Positions 19,101 to 26,425 of a stretch of 64,000 bases of DNA are shown here, in pieces. The translations under genes and the position numbers were made by a program. The DNA lies in assembly GCA_963545265.1 (NCBI GenBank), contig CAUUHY010000001.1, positions 62,001-126,000 of the forward strand, given 5' to 3'. The stretch comes from CAJPPJ01 sp963545265. GTDB lineage: Bacteria; Bacillota_I; Bacilli_A; RF39; UBA660. The notes beneath the pieces were generated by a model. That model was given only the letters and a program-made list of their open reading frames with translations, ran no database searches and was not told the origin of the DNA. Each line of letters starts with the position of its first letter. Within the stretch, counting starts at the first letter, position 1.

Positions 19101-20329
19101 CAATAAAAGTTAATGTATATGAAGTTAGATATGTAGTACCAGAAGTAACAGTAAATAATCCAAATACAGAAGTATTAGAAAAGAATAATATTAAAGAAGT
19201 TAATATAACTGTTTCAGAAGTTAATGAACGAACTGATGATGTTAACTTTATAAAATATAAGAAAGATGAATTAATTTCAGAAACAGTTACTAATCTAAAC
19301 GGATTAACTAATACTGATAATAAGAAGATTAGTGGTACAATTAATTACATATTTACAGGAAATGATGAAACTAAGGTTATAGATATGCCATATACAAGAG
19401 TTTATCGTCATAGTCCATCCACTGTTAAGAATATTAAGATTAAATTATTAAGAGATACAGATGGAGATGGAACACCTGATATTAAAGATGACGATAAGGA
19501 TGGTGATGGATTTAGTAATGAATTAGAAATATCTAAGGGAACAAATCCACATGATTCAACATCAATACCATCATTAACTAAAAAAGAACAACTTGATGAT
19601 CTTGTTAAGAAGTTAGAAAAACTTATTGAAGAAACTAAAAAGAATCCTTATGATAATAAGAATAAGACAGATGTAGATAACTTAAAAAATAATACTTTAC
19701 CAGATAAAGAAAACAAGAAGAATGATATTAAAAATTCATATAATGACTCTACACCAGATTCTGAAATAGAAAAGAAGAAAAAAGAAGTTCAAAAACATAT
19801 AGATGATATAAATGACGAAATAAATAAACTAAGAGATAAAGCTAATTTTGAAGAATTAGATAAGGAAAAAGCTAAACCTATAGAAGAAGACATTTATACA
19901 CCTGAATCAGTTAAGCCATTAAAAGATAAGATAGAAGAAGCTAACAAGATTTCTAGAGATACAGCAACACAAGAAGATGTTGATAATATGACTAAGATTA
20001 TTAAAGATTTAAGAGATAAATTAGTTATAGATAAGACTAAACTAAAAGATAAGATAGATGAATTAGAAAAAGCTATAGATAATGGTAAATGTTTAAGTCA
20101 AGAATGTAAAAATGTAGATGAAAAAGCTAAAAATGGATATAATAATCCTAATTTAACTAGAGATGAATATGTGGAATTAATTAAAGAAATCGACGCAGTA
20201 TTGCAAAGAAATGATAATATTAAGAATCCAAAAACTAGTTCTAGTCAATTTATTATAGTTATAATAGCATCAATAATCTTAGTAGTAGGATATATAGTTC
20301 TTAAGACTAAAAAGAGTTATATAAGATAA
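13196..20329 (+). CDS. Giant repetitive cell-surface adhesin-like protein
   Basis: 2377 residues. An N-terminal signal/TM (about residues 10-33) is followed by repeating units of about 225 residues. Each has an Asp-rich thrombospondin type 3-like segment (DRDTDKDGTPDKDDDDDDGDG, likely Ca2+ binding), a PADKPTKAELD linker, a Rib/alpha-like domain (PAGTT...TTKGPKTGVVEV.YPDGS pattern) and a second strand-rich domain with IxFxKS and TWANNxEES motifs. Nine Asp-rich segments are seen. The C-terminal part is helical with a FIVAR-like domain (YTPESVKPLKDKIEEAN). The end is NPKTSSS, a 20-residue TM and KTKKSYIR, which resembles a sortase sorting signal of NPxT type. SD AAGGTAGG. A host- or matrix-binding role is inferred. 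Confidence 0.85.
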   Translation: MKMKKFKSKAIFSIFILVLIGIFFMSYNFLTKNKINKNLKVDNSNIKAETPPRIDEPIEIGSNESVVKNAIVNLPRPDKYVGFETQPDTATTGDKTVTLVAVWADNSVYKYQVPYKVFSVNWIKPKIEADIKTQTVTEGQNITPIHWTAENINSTNDEANYVMNKVNPILANYILNPNGLTYTGFTAPGEQGTLEGKINIKWRNNAEEQRVIELNNYTVFEHENDFTESKATLIVNRDTDNDGTIDSEDDDDDEDGYSDQQEILYGSNPKDKTSKPSQAALYKINVLQKKMLKYYVGDTPNILDAITSDKTLNNANKIKQITIKQDITTTEKGEQIGKIEIEFDDCSTMEVEVIAKVFDKEIVAPELNVNLDSQDLTEGSLIQDIIFSRESVDTTGSEFTDKKIDDITSQKLTVRSDVLPVHPNETVNEKTVAKDYSSPVNAKDLVNFDRSHGYTKSQWGNNEVANFTVEAEIVYANKGTVKKQSTITFYRDTDADNIPDINDDDDDGDGVSDDDERRLNTDPKDPNSKPSEADLHGNEVITKDFTVYENDPINILDGITVMPNESTKRIVTNVDTSDKGLKEGTVEVRFKDGSTKEYKIPVKVFKKVYVAPRLVLESNPNTEVIEHTDIAKIKFNLEEPTGLGKDNEQYIEKIRDNPVLRDAIPSAPSASVEGLTSKVTSNETIELTGKVKIVTSDTKKEKIVVTVEAGITTEHDPIEKTVTTNFTVLKDTDKDGRPDTIDDDDETRTGHDPKNPADKPTKAELDETVINTKVLKTYVNEAIDLTKGLINKPVGTTLEVKQNIDYSEKGKKTAVIKVKYSDNSSKDVNVDVNVFEKQYIKPNVTATPAEQNIIESNNISEVTLSKSTVANSVDNDNFVERIVDNVVSEGFTDLSGLTFSDNKLKGKLNTTWANNNEESKIVTLTHKIKYEHLPDTDTVVKFNVDRDTDADKTPDKDDDDDDGDGFTDQEEKDHNSNPKDPSSIPSQADVYKLRQLRKQKLKAYVGDVVDIKQGITSPLTGNNIASVVIHKATNTTVKGDDKPGTVRITFKDGSHLDVEILTDVYEKQYIKGNLQVTPAVQSSIENKHINQVTFQLNKVYGRVDDDLNIEYIPDEILSNTVEVENATNLAVTDISNTLTTGKLVTGVPTVTWANNTDESKVVKVINKINYKHLGLEREESSIKVLRDTDKDETPDTLDEDDDDDGFTDDEERTAGTNPKDKTSKPNNAYTGNVIIQTVTGYVGDNIDETTAVKTKPENATLEVVNEFDTSSKGQKEGKIKVKYPDGSSKDYKITANVFEKQYLTHDVTVDNNNQRVTEGKNITPINVNKTINGTPGVDLDQYIEKIVDPLNKETYDNLYNLDNNSNVLSGKPKITNWTGNEETKTVTINYNRKYDHNGDFSTPITLTIDRDTDKDGTPDKDDDDDDGDGVSDDEETRTGHDPKNPADKPTKAELDRTVVNVNNGLETIVNKPIDITTGIINKPAGTTVHIKTPVDFTSKGPKTGVVEVRYDDGSKKEYNVPVKVYELEYVKPNVTVTNTNNNVLEGNSIQNIKFTKSPVNLATDEVNYIKKELDKVVSEDITVTGANLTKSTDEVSGIPTITWNGQEETKTVVVKKEITYKNLPKTEVSAVFTVDRDTDKDGTPDKDDDDDDGDGVNDADETRTGHDPKNPADKPTKAELDDSAITKQPIEGYVGDPVDITTAITDRPANTTLEVVTPVTTTTKGPKQGVVKVKYPDGSSKNVTVDVKVYQKEYVKPTINVTNPNSPIIDKHAVQDITFSKVNPELGKNDTTYVEKILDTETTNTVSNLNNLTYAGDKITGTVTVANWGSNEEQKTINLTNTRTYAHLPSTTTTTSIVVNRDTDNDGTIDSEDDDDDGDGITDEDEIKTNHDPKNPADKPSQSELDIAKIVTNTINVELNDSVDITTAITNKPAGTTIRVKTPVTTTTKGPKTGVVEIVYPDNSIKEVPIKVNVYEVRYVVPEVTVNNPNTEVLEKNNIKEVNITVSEVNERTDDVNFIKYKKDELISETVTNLNGLTNTDNKKISGTINYIFTGNDETKVIDMPYTRVYRHSPSTVKNIKIKLLRDTDGDGTPDIKDDDKDGDGFSNELEISKGTNPHDSTSIPSLTKKEQLDDLVKKLEKLIEETKKNPYDNKNKTDVDNLKNNTLPDKENKKNDIKNSYNDSTPDSEIEKKKKEVQKHIDDINDEINKLRDKANFEELDKEKAKPIEEDIYTPESVKPLKDKIEEANKISRDTATQEDVDNMTKIIKDLRDKLVIDKTKLKDKIDELEKAIDNGKCLSQECKNVDEKAKNGYNNPNLTRDEYVELIKEIDAVLQRNDNIKNPKTSSSQFIIVIIASIILVVGYIVLKTKKSYIR
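13905..19590 (+). repeat. Nine Asp-rich repeat segments within the adhesin gene
   Basis: Asp-rich segments begin near 13905, 14664, 15384, 16027, 16747, 17419, 18097, 18772 and 19447, spaced 643-759 bases. Copies 6 and 7 are identical for about 65 bases at an offset of 678. Copies 1 and 8 both encode NRDTDNDGTIDSEDDDDD and are nearly identical in DNA. Copy 3 lacks the GDGVSDDE part, as expected from a deletion between GATGAT runs. Ongoing recombination between repeats is likely. Confidence 0.85.
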
Positions 20330-20357
20330 GAAATTTAAAATTTCTTATCTTTTTTTT
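20325..20357 (+). terminator. Adhesin gene terminator
   Basis: GATAAGAAAT (20325-20334) pairs with ATTTCTTATC (20340-20349) and eight T follow. The stem overlaps the stop codon. Confidence 0.85.
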
Positions 20358-20366
20358 ATTAATATC

Positions 20367-20395
20367 TTGACTAATTAAATATTTTTTGATAACAT
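20367..20395 (+). promoter_or_regulatory. Probable tRNA promoter
   Basis: TTGACT at 20367-20372, a 17-base spacer and TAACAT at 20390-20395 (four of six match). It would start RNA about 30 bases before the tRNA. Confidence 0.45.
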
Positions 20396-20431
20396 TAATA
20401 TTGTCAATGCAAGAAGTGTCGCATTGAATAT

Positions 20432-20505
20432 GCGGATGTAGTTTAATGGTAGAACCTCAGCCTTCCAAGCTGACTGCGTGGGTTCGATTCCCATCATCCG
20501 CTCCA
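20432..20505 (+). tRNA. tRNA-Gly (anticodon UCC)
   Basis: The acceptor arms GCGGATG and CATCCGC pair fully. The anticodon arm is TCAGC-CTTCCAA-GCTGA, so the anticodon is TCC. The T arm has TTCGATT in its loop, the discriminator is T and CCA is encoded. It reads GGA/GGG codons and is the expected effector of the glyS T-box (UGGA bulge) upstream in this window. Confidence 0.97.
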
Positions 20506-20513
20506 ATTGAATA

Positions 20514-20546
20514 TAAAAAACTAACTATAAATAGTTAGTTTTTTTC
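20514..20546 (+). terminator. tRNA-Gly terminator
   Basis: AACTAACTAT pairs with ATAGTTAGTT across a two-base loop, preceded by A and followed by a run of T. Confidence 0.85.
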
Positions 20547-20939
20547 TTCATAAACTTTAATTTAATATTTATATTAGGACATGATAATAATGTAGTATTG
20601 AATCTGTATTTATACCAAGAAAATAAATAAATTATCAATTTTGTAATTATTATAGTTAAAGATTAAAAGTTCTTTTTTATTTAATTTTTAAATTGTATAA
20701 ACATCTTAAAATTAAATTAATCTTTTATTTTATTTATATACTATAGATAAAATTTTATTAATATAAATATAAAATTGCTACTAAAACCATTCTAGATGTA
20801 AAATAACTAGCTATGAAATCATAAATTATATTATAAATTTATATTTATAAAAATAATGTTATAATTGTGTATAGAGTCCTTTATTTTATGTAAATATAGG
20901 TTGAAGAGTTTAGGATGGTTGATGATTTATGATTAAAAA
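20547..20939. other. AT-rich intergenic stretch with one extended -10 element
   Basis: About 390 bases with no open frame I trust and no clear hairpin. The only signal is TGTTATAAT at 20857-20865, an extended -10 element. It could drive the decayed gene at 20940 and the ALDH-like gene after it. Confidence 0.5.
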
Positions 20940-21203
20940 ATGAGTTTAGAAAAATTTTTACAAAAACTTCAAATAGAAGATGTTTGTAAATTAAAAAGTA
21001 TATGTTTTGATTATGCAAGAAAAAATTTTTTAAATTCTAGTAGATGAATATCCAAAATCATTTATAAAAGAAAATTCTGAATTTTGCTATTATATATTAT
21101 GTTAATGGTGATAAATTAAAAATTGGAGATTTATTATTTAATACTAAAGTTGATAATAAAGAACAACAAATGGATATAGAAAGAGGTATTGGTCATGCAA
21201 AAT
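20940..21203 (+). pseudogene. Decayed small gene, unknown family
   Basis: Three open pieces follow one another in different frames. They start MSLEKFLQKLQIEDVCKL (from ATG 20940), continue as VDEYPKSFIKENSEFCYYI, and end as YVNGDKLKIGDLLFNTKVDN with a stop at 21203. Two frameshifts join them into one protein of about 90 residues. I do not recognise it. Its last codons overlap the start of the ALDH-like gene, so the two were probably one operon. Confidence 0.5.
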
Positions 21204-22202
21204 AATAATATTAATAAAATAATAACAAATTCTTTACAAGTTAATAAAGATAATTTAAGTAAAAATATTAAAGCTATAATTATTCAAATTAAAAATGCTT
21301 TAGAAATTAATAAAGAAGCAATTAAAGCAGCAAATAGTATTGATAAAAAGAATAACAATGGTTTTATATTAGATTTTAATATTATTAAAAACATCTTTTC
21401 TAATTTAGAAAAAGAAAACTTATTTTATGGTGATGTGACTCTTTCACAAAAAGATGAAGAAAAAAATATATTATATGGAACTCAAATAATGGATATAGGA
21501 AATGTCGTTGTTATTACTGATGGTAATCCATATACTATCATTGAAATGATTATTAGAAATATAATGGCTGGAAATACAACAATATTTTCAAATAATGGTT
21601 TTATGTTTGGAACTAATCAATTATTAATACAAATAATACAAAGTGTTTTAGAGCAATTTAATATATCTAAGTATTTAGTTCAAATATATGTGTCTGAAAA
21701 TTTTGATGAAGTTTTATCGAATTTTGCTAATATTGATTTAGTTGTCTGTATAGGTAATCATAGTTTTCAAAATATGATTTTAAATAAATCTAAAAATAGA
21801 ACTATTGTTAGTGGATATGAAAATTTTGATTTATATATAGAGGATGTTTCTCATATCGAATTTTTAAATAAAATAGTAAATACTGGTTTAAATATTCAAT
21901 TATATATAAATAGTGATACTAACTTAGATCATTCTAGTGCTATAATGGTAAATGACATTGATGAAGCTATTGCTCAAATTAATTATAATGGTAGCAATTA
22001 TAGTTCATCTATATTTACCACATCAAAAGAAAATGCTTCTAAATTTATAAAAGAAGTAAAATCAAAAATAGTAACTATTAATACTAGTCCTACAATTGAA
22101 AGAATAATCGATATAAAACAAAATGATTTGATTAATAAAAAAATTATAATTTATCCATTTAATTTTAAATTAGATGATAATATAGTAAAAGTTGAATTAT
22201 AA
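21195..22202 (+). CDS. Degenerate ProA-like aldehyde dehydrogenase family protein
   Basis: 336 residues from the ATG at 21195, preceded by AGAGG. The fold looks like gamma-glutamyl phosphate reductase (ProA): the NPYTIIEMIIRNIMAGNTTIF block (NAD-binding region), DHSSAIMVNDIDEAIAQIN (compare ProA H-x-x-A-I-V-x-D...EAI.HIN), then SSSIFTTSKENASKFI and VTINTSP. It is about 80 residues shorter than ProA, and the segment that should carry the catalytic Cys (N-x-x-ETLLVH) shows no Cys. The C-terminal part after TSP is also cut short. Catalysis is therefore doubtful. No proB neighbour is present. Confidence 0.65.
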   Translation: MQNNNINKIITNSLQVNKDNLSKNIKAIIIQIKNALEINKEAIKAANSIDKKNNNGFILDFNIIKNIFSNLEKENLFYGDVTLSQKDEEKNILYGTQIMDIGNVVVITDGNPYTIIEMIIRNIMAGNTTIFSNNGFMFGTNQLLIQIIQSVLEQFNISKYLVQIYVSENFDEVLSNFANIDLVVCIGNHSFQNMILNKSKNRTIVSGYENFDLYIEDVSHIEFLNKIVNTGLNIQLYINSDTNLDHSSAIMVNDIDEAIAQINYNGSNYSSSIFTTSKENASKFIKEVKSKIVTINTSPTIERIIDIKQNDLINKKIIIYPFNFKLDDNIVKVEL

Positions 22203-22238
22203 AAAGCGATGGCTTAAATTACTAAGCCATCGCTTTTA
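22202..22238 (+). terminator. Strong bidirectional terminator between convergent genes
   Basis: AAAAGCGATGGCTTA and TAAGCCATCGCTTTT form a 15-bp perfect stem with a six-base loop. It sits between the ALDH-like gene and the minus-strand OB-fold gene and has A and T flanks on both sides. Confidence 0.85.
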
Positions 22239-22264
22239 TATATTATGATTATTATCCATTCTTT

Positions 22265-22465
22265 TTATTGATGTATAACATTTATATTTCTAGCTATTTT
22301 TATATTTGGGAATTTTATTTCTAATCTAAATTCAACTATGTCGTTTATATTAATATTTTGATTAAAAGATATATCTTTATATTCAAAGTCTATTTCTTCA
22401 TTATTTGCTAATTTAATAGTACCAAATTTACCATTGTATTTAGTTATTTTTCCTAATAATTTCAT
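22265..22465 (-). CDS. Small cold-shock/OB-fold-like protein
   Basis: 66 residues. GKITKYNGKFGTIKL, FEYKDISF, INDIVEFRLE and ARNINVI follow the strand order of cold-shock domains (GxVxxFNxxxGFGxI, VFxHxSDI, GDxVEFxV, AxNV). The RNA-binding aromatic residues are largely replaced. The ATG overlaps the TGA of the long upstream gene (ATGA), so the two are translationally coupled. Confidence 0.65.
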   Translation of the reverse strand: MKLLGKITKYNGKFGTIKLANNEEIDFEYKDISFNQNININDIVEFRLEIKFPNIKIARNINVIHQ

Positions 22466-25400
22466 TTTATCACCTTATTATCTTTTGATTCTTTAATTTT
22501 TATAGTTATATTATCTTTTTGCATAACATCTTCAATTTCTTTTAATTTTGAAGGTATTCCCAATTCTTTTTTAATTGTTTCAATTTCAAAAAGTGTTTGA
22601 ATATTATTTGTTGGTAAAATAACTTCTTCAATATTACCGTTATTTTTAATTGCTATATACCAATCTTCTCCACAAATAGCTCTAGAATATTCTTGAAAAT
22701 AGAAAGGTTCAAAGTTCCTAGACATCTCTTCTTTTTTATTAGGGTCATTTTCTAAAGCAATTCTTAAAGTTCTTAATTTTGTAATTTCTTCTTCGGTTGG
22801 ATTATAATTTATTTTCTTTCTAGATGGTTTATATTTAATTTTTTCTTTAGCATCAAAATTTAAATGTAATTCTTCTTCTTTTTCTTTTTTACTTCTTAAT
22901 AAAAATCCAGAACTTGAAAGATCAGCATGAGGGAAGTAACCAACAAATTTGCTATCTTTAATTAAATTATATTCACTACAGTTTTCATCATATGAACTAG
23001 AAGAGTAATTAACAAAAATATAATCGATATTATCATTTTTACTAATAGCTTTTTCCATGATTTGATCTGCTATTTTTTTATATAAATCGATAGATAAATT
23101 TTCTCCTGCCTTTGATACCATTTGAATCACATTTCCACGTCTAAATATAAAAATTCTAGAAATAAGTTTATCGTTTTTATTTCTTATTAAAATAACATCT
23201 GCAGTATCTTTTATTAAAACTTCTTTATATGTTTCTACGCCAGCAGAATTTAATAAATCTATACAACTTTCATAACTTGGTCTTTTACCTATAAGTAACC
23301 TATTAGGATCTGAATATCTCCCTGATTCTAAATTGTATTTTTCTGTTTTTAAAGAAATAGGGGGAATATAACCACTTTGTCTATTCATCATTAATTTATA
23401 AAATTCAAAGTATTTAGAACTATTTATCTCACCAAGTTCATTTATGACCTCTTCACCAAGAGATGCTAAAATTAAATCATCAACAGAATTATAAGCATTA
23501 GCTAAGAAAATAACATCATCTATTTTTTTTAAAAGAGTAGTTTTAGAATCTTCAGTTTCATTATCTGTGTTTCCAATACTGACTTTATCTTTGATTCTAT
23601 CGTAATTAGCTAGTATATTGGTAAAAGTGTTAGTATTTAGTTCATCAATTAAATTTATAAATGGTAGTAAATAAGATATTTCACTAATTAACATTTTATT
23701 ATTTAATATTTTTGTTATTGTTTCATCATCTAATTTTATTAATAAATCTGAGAGATTTTTAATAGCTTTATCTTGATCTCCAATAACATAATTTTGTTTA
23801 TGGTATCCGATTTTTGCTTTTTCACTATCATCTATTTCTAGTTCATCTTTATTTAAACTCACATTGTTTATATATTTTAATTTGATTTTTTCAAATTTTT
23901 TTCTTATGAAATTTCTAGTTTCTTCATTACATTCTCTAAAAAGTACCTTAGAAACTTCTTCGTCTAATTCTCCATTTTTAATAAAGAAATAAGCAATAGC
24001 ATTTAAAAAATCAACATCTATATTATTAGCAGATTTTTTAATCTCTTTATTTTCTAAAATTAAATTAATAACATCATTTATTTCACTCATAAATTCACTT
24101 TTTGAAATGCCCAATTCTTGATAATTTTGACTTTTAATTAGATTTTTAATTTTATTAAGTTTTCTTCCAGTAAGTATAGTATTCTTCTTTTTTTCTGTTA
24201 ATCTTAATTCTTTTTTGATTTCTGCAATAATTTTTTCTTTTTCATAACTGATAAAAAAATTCCTATGTTGATTTAATATTTTATTACAAAATTCGTTGGT
24301 TATTTCTAAATTAAGGACTTCATTTTTTATATAAAATTTTTCAAAATCATCAAGATCTTTTTTTAATTCGTCTATAGAAATACTATTACCAACGAAAGAG
24401 TGTAGTGAATTTAAATATTCTAATATCAATTCATAATTATTATTTTTTATAACATTTTTAAACAATTGATTTATTGATTCATTTAGCGTAACTATATCAG
24501 GGTATTTAAAAATTGATTTATTTTTTAAATATCTTATATTTGTAATAGCATCTATTAATTTATCTAGAGTTTGTAAATTTTCTTCTTGAACTAATAAGTT
24601 ATTTTCATCTATTGAAATATTAAAACATGTTAGTAATTCATTTAATTTTTCAATTTCAACTTTTCCTCCAAATCTTTTATCTAAAAATGGTAATTTATCA
24701 GTTGTTAAAAATCCATCTTCTTTTATTACTTTTTGTATAGCAATTGTTTTTTCTTTTTCTGTTAAATATAACGAAAATAGTTCAAATTCAGGAAGTAATG
24801 CTATTAAACGAAAATTCATAGCTAACTCGGGGTTGTTGTATAAATCGTCTTTAGTGATTTGGTAATCTTCCAATGCTTCTAATATATCCACCCATTCCAA
24901 GATACAACTTTTACCTAACCATCTTATTAGTTTAGGATCTTTTTTTATAGCGTCTTGCATTATATATTGATTGTTACGTAAATAAACACTTTTTATTAAG
25001 TCTTCTTCAGTTGCTATATAGCCTTTTTCTTTAGCATACATTACTATATCAAACAGAAGTTCTTCATTAAAATAAACAATCATCGATGGATCATTTTCAA
25101 AAGCTTTCATTAATAAAATTTCGCTATTTAAAAGGTTTGGATTATCAATAAAATGTTGTTTAATAGGTTGATATCCATTTTGTAAAGCTTCTTTTATAAG
25201 TTCATCTGATGGTTCTTTTATTTTTAGTATTAATAAAGGATTTTTTGAAATACTTCTTTTTATTAATTCATCACTTGTAAAAAATAAGGGACTTTTATCT
25301 AAGTCTTCTTCATCAATTATATAATAAGAATTTTCTAATATTTCTATAATTTCTTTTGTTATTTGACTTCTATTTAATTTCTTTATAAGATTTGGATAAT

Positions 25401-25740
25401 TTCTAATGACATTTTCTCTTATTTTTTCTCTTTCTAACAGAAAAGGGTAGTTATCAATATGTTTAAGTTCTAATAGTATATTAGAATTTTCAATCTTTTT
25501 AATACATTCTTCTGAAAATGCTTCTTTTTTAAAGTATTCAAAATAATTTTTATCGATATCTAATAGATAACTTAATATTTCAGAATCTTTATTTAAAATA
25601 TTATTTCTTTTTATATAACGAAAAGGTATATCTATCTTTTTAATTATATAAAAAAAATCATCCTTAGATAATTTTGAAAAATTATTTAATACATATCTTT
25701 TTAAGATGGCTTTTGGTAGTAAAGCTAGTATTCTATTCAT
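22462..25740 (-). CDS. 1092-residue helical repeat protein, unknown function
   Basis: I do not recognise a family. Residues 100-330 carry irregular helical units of the form ...SDELIKEALQNGY..., NPNLL, NDPSMIVYFN, repeated about every 30-40 residues. The middle is charged and helical. Residues about 820-960 look globular: DPNRLLIGKRPSYESCIDLL, ADVILIRNKNDKLISRIFIF, RRGNVIQMV and IDYIFVNYSS suggest an alpha/beta domain. The C-terminus is basic, then ends in an IKNNGNIEEVILP segment. No signal peptide or TM is seen. It starts with SD GAGGAAA and its own extended -10, and it shares a transcript with the OB-fold gene. Confidence 0.7.
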   Translation of the reverse strand: MNRILALLPKAILKRYVLNNFSKLSKDDFFYIIKKIDIPFRYIKRNNILNKDSEILSYLLDIDKNYFEYFKKEAFSEECIKKIENSNILLELKHIDNYPFLLEREKIRENVIRNYPNLIKKLNRSQITKEIIEILENSYYIIDEEDLDKSPLFFTSDELIKRSISKNPLLILKIKEPSDELIKEALQNGYQPIKQHFIDNPNLLNSEILLMKAFENDPSMIVYFNEELLFDIVMYAKEKGYIATEEDLIKSVYLRNNQYIMQDAIKKDPKLIRWLGKSCILEWVDILEALEDYQITKDDLYNNPELAMNFRLIALLPEFELFSLYLTEKEKTIAIQKVIKEDGFLTTDKLPFLDKRFGGKVEIEKLNELLTCFNISIDENNLLVQEENLQTLDKLIDAITNIRYLKNKSIFKYPDIVTLNESINQLFKNVIKNNNYELILEYLNSLHSFVGNSISIDELKKDLDDFEKFYIKNEVLNLEITNEFCNKILNQHRNFFISYEKEKIIAEIKKELRLTEKKKNTILTGRKLNKIKNLIKSQNYQELGISKSEFMSEINDVINLILENKEIKKSANNIDVDFLNAIAYFFIKNGELDEEVSKVLFRECNEETRNFIRKKFEKIKLKYINNVSLNKDELEIDDSEKAKIGYHKQNYVIGDQDKAIKNLSDLLIKLDDETITKILNNKMLISEISYLLPFINLIDELNTNTFTNILANYDRIKDKVSIGNTDNETEDSKTTLLKKIDDVIFLANAYNSVDDLILASLGEEVINELGEINSSKYFEFYKLMMNRQSGYIPPISLKTEKYNLESGRYSDPNRLLIGKRPSYESCIDLLNSAGVETYKEVLIKDTADVILIRNKNDKLISRIFIFRRGNVIQMVSKAGENLSIDLYKKIADQIMEKAISKNDNIDYIFVNYSSSSYDENCSEYNLIKDSKFVGYFPHADLSSSGFLLRSKKEKEEELHLNFDAKEKIKYKPSRKKINYNPTEEEITKLRTLRIALENDPNKKEEMSRNFEPFYFQEYSRAICGEDWYIAIKNNGNIEEVILPTNNIQTLFEIETIKKELGIPSKLKEIEDVMQKDNITIKIKESKDNKVIK

Positions 25741-25758
25741 AATAGTTTCCTCAATTAC

Positions 25759-25767
25759 ATTATAACA
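25759..25767 (-). promoter_or_regulatory. Extended -10 promoter for the 1092-residue gene
   Basis: On the minus strand the sequence reads TGTTATAAT, about 19 bases before the ATG at 25740. No good -35 box is seen. Confidence 0.55.
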
Positions 25768-25791
25768 TTAATTACAATGTAGTATTAAAAT

Positions 25792-25820
25792 AAAAAGACT
25801 ATTTATTAAATAGCCTTTTT
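25792..25820 (-). terminator. Terminator of the DUF4230 gene pair
   Basis: On the minus strand AAAAAGGCTATTT pairs with AAATAGTCTTTTT (one G-U pair). It lies at the end of the 199-residue lipoprotein gene. Confidence 0.7.
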
Positions 25821-26418
25821 ATTGTTCTTCAAATTCCCAATCTATATTAAAGTTCTTATTTTTTAAATTATATAATTGTGTTATTTTTTCTTCAATTAAT
25901 ACTTTAGCTCTTTTTTGAGCTTTAGATAATAAATCTTTATCATTAGAAGCGATATTTTTTAAGTTTTTTTGTCCTTCGATCAATGCACGAGCACTATCAT
26001 TAGAATTCAGTTTATTTGTATTAAAAAATTGTTCTCTATCAGCGATAAATTTCTTTTCATTAAAGTCTTCATCATCTATATCTGGTTCTCCAAATACAGT
26101 AGCTTTGGGTATAAAAACTTTAACTTTATTTCCATCAATATTTATTTTTACTTTAGATAAGTTTATTCCCATTTTAATAGTTCCATTATATTCAATAAAA
26201 GCTTGTCTATTTATATCTAGTATATGTAATATTCCAGAATCTTTACTTTTATCATACTCTATAACATTGTGATAATAAGCTTGATATGTTATTAAATTTC
26301 CAGTTAATTCTAGTTTTTTTAAATTTTCAGTAGTTAATTCATTTTTAGTTGATCCACATCCAGTTAGTATTAATATTAAACTTCCTAATATAATGTAGTT
26401 ACGTATTTTTTTCATCAT
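25819..26418 (-). CDS. DUF4230 lipoprotein
   Basis: 199 residues. The signal peptide ends LILILTGCGS, a clear lipobox. The rest resembles DUF4230: ELTGNLITYQAYYHNVI, a central YNGTIKMGINLSKVKI strand, VKVFIPKATVFGEPDID, then a long C-terminal helix with RAKVLIEEKITQLYN. The family has no known activity. A second DUF4230 protein with a TM anchor is encoded directly upstream, 7 bases away, so the two may work together at the cell surface. Confidence 0.8.
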   Translation of the reverse strand: MMKKIRNYIILGSLILILTGCGSTKNELTTENLKKLELTGNLITYQAYYHNVIEYDKSKDSGILHILDINRQAFIEYNGTIKMGINLSKVKINIDGNKVKVFIPKATVFGEPDIDDEDFNEKKFIADREQFFNTNKLNSNDSARALIEGQKNLKNIASNDKDLLSKAQKRAKVLIEEKITQLYNLKNKNFNIDWEFEEQ

Positions 26419-26425
26419 AATCTCC

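Noticed and set aside
13905..19590. CRISPR-like array from regularly spaced repeats
   Set aside because: The repeats lie in one continuous reading frame, are about 670 bases apart and encode Asp-rich protein segments. No short repeat/spacer pattern is seen anywhere in the window.
20432..20505. tRNA-Gly as integration site of the following region
   Set aside because: No repeat of the tRNA 3' end and no integrase were found downstream.
22462..25740. Phage tail or tape-measure-like protein
   Set aside because: No other phage structural genes are nearby and the C-terminal domain is globular; size alone is not evidence.
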